Source: Archangium sp.
GTDB lineage: Bacteria; Myxococcota; Myxococcia; Myxococcales; Myxococcaceae
Assembly (NCBI GenBank): GCA_016793585.1
Contig: JAEUJR010000827.1
Location: forward strand, 1 to 5,856
DNA: 5,856 bases
Reading direction: 5' to 3'
Part shown: in pieces, positions 5,218 to 5,856 of the stretch
Layout: each line of letters begins with the position of its first letter
How positions within the stretch are numbered: the first letter of the stretch is position 1
Position numbers and translations under genes: made by a program
The notes under the pieces: generated by a model
Seen by the model: the letters and a program-made list of their open reading frames with translations, nothing else
Databases searched by the model: none
Told to the model about the DNA's origin: nothing

Positions 5218-5856
5218 AGAACGCGTACCAGGTGAAGGTGGAGAACAGCGCCCACGGGTTCGAAGTCACCCGATCGTTCCCGTCGTAGAAGCTGCCACGG
5301 AACATGTACGCCCCGTGCAGGCCAATGGTCATCAGGTACCGAATCGTCCACTTGAGCTCGGCGTTCACCTCGACGCCCATGAAGCGGCCAGGCTGGGTGC
5401 CGTTCGGCTGAACCGCCGGGTTGGCGTTCGCCGTCGCCGCAGCGGTGCCGAGCTTCAGGTTCAGTGTGTTGGGAATGAGGTCGTACGCGCCCGTGAGGAT
5501 TCCCGCAGTGACGCCGTAGCCCTGATTCGAGATGTCGGTGACGGCGCCCGTGTAATTGTTCACGGTGCTGGTGAAGGGGAACAGAATGAGCGACCGGTGG
5601 TTGAACCACACCGCGCCAGGCAGGCCGTAGAAGTTGCTGGTGAAGACGCCCGTGTACTTGTCATCGGCGGTGTTGCTGTCGCCAGACGAGAAGAGGCCCT
5701 CGGCCGTGATGAGATCGTTGTTGGTTCGGCCCCATTTGTAGAGCACCTCGGCGTTGGCCGCGAAGCCGAGCACCGAGACCTGCTTGTTGAACAACGTGTT
5801 CTCGCGCGCGCTCGTGAACTGGCCTGCCGACATCATGAACCAGCCCGCCGCGGCGA
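5216..5856 (-). CDS. Outer-membrane beta-barrel (porin-like) protein, C-terminal ~212 aa; 5' end missing
   Basis: The frame stays open to the right edge upstream of the ATG pair at 5831-5836, reading AAAGWF, so the start is outside the window and those Met codons are probably internal. The visible part alternates polar and hydrophobic/aromatic residues in 8-12 residue runs (VSVLGFAANAEVLYKWG, ELKWTIRYLMTIGLHGAYMF) separated by turns rich in Asn, Gly and Asp, as expected of transmembrane beta-strands. It ends in FSTFTWYAF, and a terminal Phe is the usual signal for BAM-mediated outer-membrane insertion. I do not recognise the exact family; an alginate-export-like or other porin-type barrel is possible. 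It is the first visible gene of the operon, 8 bases before the lipoprotein hydrolase, so a role in moving substrate or products of the two hydrolases across the outer membrane is plausible but inferred. Confidence 0.75.
   Translation of the reverse strand, partial: AAAGWFMMSAGQFTSARENTLFNKQVSVLGFAANAEVLYKWGRTNNDLITAEGLFSSGDSNTADDKYTGVFTSNFYGLPGAVWFNHRSLILFPFTSTVNNYTGAVTDISNQGYGVTAGILTGAYDLIPNTLNLKLGTAAATANANPAVQPNGTQPGRFMGVEVNAELKWTIRYLMTIGLHGAYMFRGSFYDGNDRVTSNPWALFSTFTWYAF

Noticed and set aside
4170..5609. Longer hydrolase starting at 5609 (479 residues)
   Set aside because: The extra 134 residues overlap the barrel gene in another frame and are Arg/His-rich. The start at 5207 has a lipoprotein signal and a Shine-Dalgarno site.

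Overview
The window is GC-rich and looks like a piece of a Myxococcota (myxobacterial) chromosome. The best evidence is a protein ending in a MYXO-CTERM-type tail (Cys606, a hydrophobic helix, then RRRR at the very C terminus), supported by lipoprotein-rich surface genes, a DAG-hexad linker and Gly/Thr/Ala low-complexity linkers. I see no mobile element, tRNA, rRNA or CRISPR array.

Layout: on the plus strand, the 3' portion of a TldE/PmbA-type gene enters from the left edge and ends at 1280. Everything else that is clearly coding lies on the minus strand. A small peptidoglycan-binding plus NlpC/P60 protein (1281-1946) converges on the TldE gene, and the two stop codons abut with no spacer. 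A 343-base intergenic stretch follows (1947-2289), with short inverted repeats next to the NlpC/P60 start and a doubtful plus-strand open frame. A three-gene minus-strand operon then fills the right half, in transcription order: the C-terminal part of an outer-membrane beta-barrel protein (5856-5216), a lipoprotein alpha/beta hydrolase (5207-4170) and a large PHB-depolymerase-type esterase with MYXO-CTERM tail (4173-2290). The operon is tightly packed, with an 8-base gap at the first junction and a 4-base GTGA overlap with a strong Shine-Dalgarno at the second.

Working together: the three operon products should all sit in the outer membrane or on the cell surface. Two of them carry complete, unrelated-looking Ser-Asp-His hydrolase triads. 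A reasonable inference is a surface device that attacks an extracellular or envelope ester (polyester, acylated polysaccharide or lipid) and passes products through or along a beta-barrel; the substrate cannot be read from sequence. The esterase is the most notable protein, with a probable lipobox, a catalytic domain, an Asp-Ala-Gly hexad linker, two tandem four-Cys modules, an 18-bp tandem repeat coding for GGTATA hexads, and the surface-sorting tail.
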